Positions 61,401 through 64,000 of a DNA stretch of 64,000 nucleotides are shown here, one piece after another. How positions within the stretch are numbered: position 1 is the first letter of the stretch; each line of letters starts with the position of its first letter. The stretch covers positions 186,001-250,000 of the forward strand of contig OZ017753.1 of the NCBI GenBank assembly GCA_963969365.1. Direction: 5' to 3'. The DNA is from Asterochloris sp. CNOR1 (lineage: Eukaryota; Chlorophyta; Trebouxiophyceae; Trebouxiales; Trebouxiaceae). Both the position numbers and the translations under genes were made by a program. Under the pieces are notes generated by a model. The model saw only the letters and a program-made list of their open reading frames with translations. It did not search any database and was not told the origin of the DNA.

Positions 61401-63957
61401 AGGCAGTGCACAGCAAGACTACCAATTCACTGGTGACAGCTTTGCCGTGCACAGGACAGGCATGTACTGGCAACATGTAGCGAGCTCCGCGAGCCTGTTG
61501 GATCAGTTCATATGCAAAAAGAGTCTTGTGCGCTGAAAAGGAAGCCCCGTCGCATGCAGAGTCTTCGGGACGTCACTTGCCCAGACGACTTTGCAGCAGG
61601 GCCTGCTGGCTCTTTGTGGCACACTCTCTGGCCTGGCTCCCTCACTCTGCTGCCTCTTGTCATGTTTTAGGTCTGCAAGGCGCCACTCGGCTGCCCAGAC
61701 CAATCTGCAGCAGGACCTGCTGGCTCTCTCTTGCAAACTCTCTGGCCTGGCTCCCTCACCCTGCTGCCTCATGTTGCGTGCAGGGCCTGCGGGGTGCCAC
61801 ACTGCCTGCACAGACCTTTGTGCAGCAGGGACTGCTGGCTCTGAGCCTGCGAGCCCTGGCTGCCGCTGACCTTTGCCTCAGGTGACTACCCTGCATCCTA
61901 CCTGATGCCCAGGCGTGAGTTGCTCAGGCCGAATCCCGCCCCTCAGTGCTGCTTATGCAGTTCAAGCCTCCCTGTCTTAGAAGTAGTCGAAGATACCAGA
62001 CTGCAACCACATGGAGTTACAGGTCAATGATAGTTGCAGCCCTTCAATCAGCTGCAGACTCAGAGAGCCAGCCCCATGCTACCTGCACTGGGTGGCCTGC
62101 TGCTCTATTGACCTTGTGAGCCTGAGTCCCCACTGTGTTGCAGGGCTCTGGCATATGAGGCCCTGGGCCTGTTTAGGCTGGCCCTGACAGCAGCGCAAGA
62201 CGTTCCAGCATGGCCCCAGCTGCAGCTGCTGCTGACCACAGCTGCAGGCACGGCAGGGGAGCCCTTCCAGCAGCTGCCAGCCCTCCATGCCCTGCTGCTG
62301 GCAGAGGCTGCCACAGTGCTGCAGCACCCTGGGGCGCTCATGTATGCCACCCTGAACAGGCTGCTGCTGAGAGGTCTCAGCCTCAGGGTGGAGGTGAGCT
62401 CGCCTCAGTGCTTGAAACATGCGGGGACTGCTTGTCAGCTGGGCTCCCGTCATTGCTTGAATAAATGCGAGATTGCTTGCCAGCTGGGCTCCCTTCGTTG
62501 CTTGAAACAATGTGGAGTTCTTGCCATCTGGGCTCCCCGGCAAAGAACACATCACCTGACATGCGCAAGGACGAAGGTCCTGTGTATGGGTTGCAGCTAC
62601 TCCCGGCGGCCAAGGGTGCTGCCTCTGCACTGCCCAATGCTGCAGCATCTTCCCCCGCTATAACGTCATGCAGGCCATAAATTCCCTCCTGCCAGGGTTG
62701 TTGCAGGCTGCAGCATGTCCTCCGATGCGGGCGGCTGCATTTCAGTCTGCTGATGTTGCGGCCTCCTGCTGCAGGACATCCCCTTGCTGCAGCAGCTGCT
62801 CTTCAGCGGCGGCCAGAAGCACAACCAGGAGCGGGTCTTCATGCTGCGCCTGCTGGCAGGCGGGTTCAGGTGGGGCTTCTTTTCCTCCAGGTGTCCTGCC
62901 ATGCATGGTGGCTTCCAACAGTGGGGCCAGTAAGCTGATGTTGGACGGCAATTCAATGAGCTGCTCAAGCACTCATCCTGCCACCTCAAGTTCCAATAGT
63001 CACGGTGGAGCGATCCCCTGGGCATGACTGCCTTCTGGGGTAGATCATACGGCCTTGTGGCAATCTGGGCCAGGAAGAGGCTGCTCCAGCACTTGTTTCC
63101 CACCTCAGTGCTGATCGTGCAGGGGCCCCCTGGATGTGGCTGCCTACCGTCGCCGCACCGTCCCAGAGCTGCTCATGAGTGTGCACGACTCGGCGCTGAC
63201 TGATGCTCACAAGCGGCGCCTGGCCCTGCTGGCGCTGCGCTCGCTGAGCGCGGCCCCAGAGTATGCTTGGCAGCTGGCCAACCGCTCAGGTGAGGGTGCG
63301 CCCCCCATAGCAAATGTTTTCTGAGAGCGGCTGTCACCTGGGGGCTGAACTGTTTGCTTCATGGGCAGGCAGTGGCGTGCTTTGAGCAGGCCTCTGGTAT
63401 GGCTGCCATTATTTGTAGCTGTGCCGGTTACCATCTGCAGTCCTGCACCGGATGACATTGGACGACAGTTGCAGTCCTGCACCAGACAACCATCTGCAGC
63501 CAGTGAGCTGGAGGCCGCCGACATCAGCTTTCTCTGCGCTGCCCTGCAGGGCTGGCTTCATGGCTGGGCACTACTGCTGTCCAGGCACTGCGGCAGGCTG
63601 GTGACGCTGCTGCTGATGTGGGACAGTTGTCCGGCCCCGCTGGCCATGCACATGTGACCTTGGATACCCTGCTTGCGCTGGCCAACGCTGCAGGGAGTGC
63701 TGCCTCCCCAGAACCGCAGGGCATCTTTGTACAAGAGCTGCAGGTGGTGCTGCAGCAGGCTAAAGGTTTGGCAGCAGGTAGGCAGCATGCAAGCCTGCTC
63801 TTACCGTTTGAGTTGGTTGTTGTATGCTGCAGGCTGCCTTGGTGGCAACCTCTGAGTCAGTGGTCCTGCTGCAGGCATTCTGACAGACTCATCATTGCAT
63901 GGGCTCATGACCCAGCTGGAGGCTTGCATGAGGAGGCTGTATCAGAAAAGTCTGTGA
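46450..63957 (+). CDS. URB1: URB1/Npa1, nucleolar 60S pre-ribosome assembly factor (first exon not located)
   Basis: Thirty-one phase-consistent exons give about 2,450 residues; animal URB1 is near 2,270. The N-terminal helical-repeat domain runs over exons 46450-46557, 46733-47124, 47519-47680, 48094-48250, 48832-48973 and 49254-49494. It includes LEVLADKVLDPRQGI, LLAVCTDATHGVLLA, and HADLLAAVAIASP...LEPSASLRWLGAV. Exon 49814-50528 has LSKAVLSRSLQHSSPLVQH, an Ala/Gly/Ser-rich insert, then LQLPQVQLLVAL. Exon 53154-53718 ends in a Lys/Arg cluster (RHKKRK), a likely nuclear signal. The C-terminal URB1 domain starts near YGATLSSTDRALGRLL (58880-59212). It continues with EVDPRRVALTCVHFPEQRT (60729-61002), QQLPALHALLLAEAATVLQ (62144-62393), DIPLLQQLLFSGGQKHNQER (62775-62869) and PLDVAAYRRRTVPELL (63123-63289), then 63550-63777 and 63875-63957 (TGA). 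The family acts in early 60S particles in the nucleolus. Confidence 0.88.
50020..50440 (+). other. Low-complexity Ala/Gly/Ser/Gln insertion within a URB1 exon
   Basis: Between QSLEAAAQVLAEL and LQLPQVQLLVAL the single exon 49814-50528 encodes about 140 residues rich in Ala, Gly, Ser and Gln, with repeated SAN(K/I)-type and AGS motifs. The frame is open throughout, and the flanks match the family continuously, so this is an insertion relative to URB1 and not a separate gene. Confidence 0.65.
57665..57815 (+). repeat. Three ghost copies of the start of URB1 exon 57813-58029
   Basis: The phrase ttgcttgct(g/c)t(g/c)aag(a/g)tggcc(c/t)g(t/c)...ctga(g/gc)(c/g)a(a/g)gcagcgg occurs at about 57678, 57735 and 57783, a period of 50-57 bases. 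The last copy runs into the real exon (GCTGAGGAGGCAGCGG). Confidence 0.75.
61540..61783 (+). repeat. Two ghost copies of URB1 exon 61784-61881 with flanking intron
   Basis: The block (t/c)cactctg/accctgctgcctc...gt(c/g)tgcaagg/gcctgcgg...gccac...tgcccagac...ttt/atctgcagcagg(g/a)cctgctggctct is present at about 61558-61665 and 61666-61775, followed by the real exon at 61784. The period is about 118 bases. A partial fourth copy (ttggcctggctcactcaccttgctgcctcctgtag) lies at about 61290-61325. Both ghosts keep an acceptor and a recognisable QQGLLAL-like coding core. Confidence 0.85.
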
Positions 63958-64000
63958 GGAGTGCTTCCCTGTGCTTGAGTGAAGTCAAGCAGAGAGTTAT

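Noticed and set aside
63500-63549. Candidate URB1 coding stretch SELEAADISFLCAALQ before 63550
   Set aside because: Including it breaks the frame with the following conserved segment; starting the exon at 63550 (cag|GG) keeps phase with both neighbours.

Overview
The window reads as nuclear DNA of a GC-rich, very intron-dense green alga. The evidence is small exons with phase-consistent GT–AG (and some GC–AG) borders, acceptors that are nearly always ctgcag, a short TTTAGGG-type telomere-like tract, and proteins of purely eukaryotic families. A chlorophyte, possibly a Trebouxiophyceae/Chlorella-type alga, is my inference and not proven. No prokaryotic, organellar, viral or CRISPR features were seen.

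Layout. (1) 313-1059 (+): the 3' end of an unidentified gene. (2) 2451-5191 (-): an unidentified gene with repeated YDPI/NPM...W motifs. (3) 6377-20523 (+): a roughly 1,170-residue fusion of a cellulose-synthase-like family 2 glycosyltransferase (GT2) to a family 9 glycoside hydrolase (GH9) module. The GT2 half keeps its motifs. The GH9 half has lost all three catalytic carboxylates. (4) 20845-34523 (-): a complete SERCA-type Ca2+-ATPase of about 1,000 residues in 26 exons, convergent with gene 3. (5) 35375-37506 (-): a divergent Ras/Rab-like small GTPase, 5' end unresolved. (6) 38802-40060 (-): a small unidentified protein. (7) 40868-45456 (+): a C2-domain protein of about 309 residues with an unusual charged tail. 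(8) about 46450-63957 (+): URB1/Npa1, the nucleolar 60S-ribosome biogenesis factor, with its stop codon inside the window and its first exon(s) unresolved.

The genes do not form a pathway. Membrane and cell-wall synthesis (gene 3), calcium pumping into the ER (gene 4), membrane traffic or signalling (genes 5 and 7) and ribosome assembly (gene 8) are simply neighbours.

Two things stand out. The first is the GT2–GH9(pseudoenzyme) fusion. The second is a pervasive architecture in which introns hold one to four degenerate tandem copies ('ghosts') of the edge of the neighbouring exon, including its splice site. I see this in most of the multi-exon genes. It explains most of the intronic repeats and suggests introns here grow by tandem duplication across exon borders.

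Gene models were built by hand by matching reading frame, splice consensus and family motifs. Exon borders given as exact are those where phase agrees on both sides; uncertain ones are stated.
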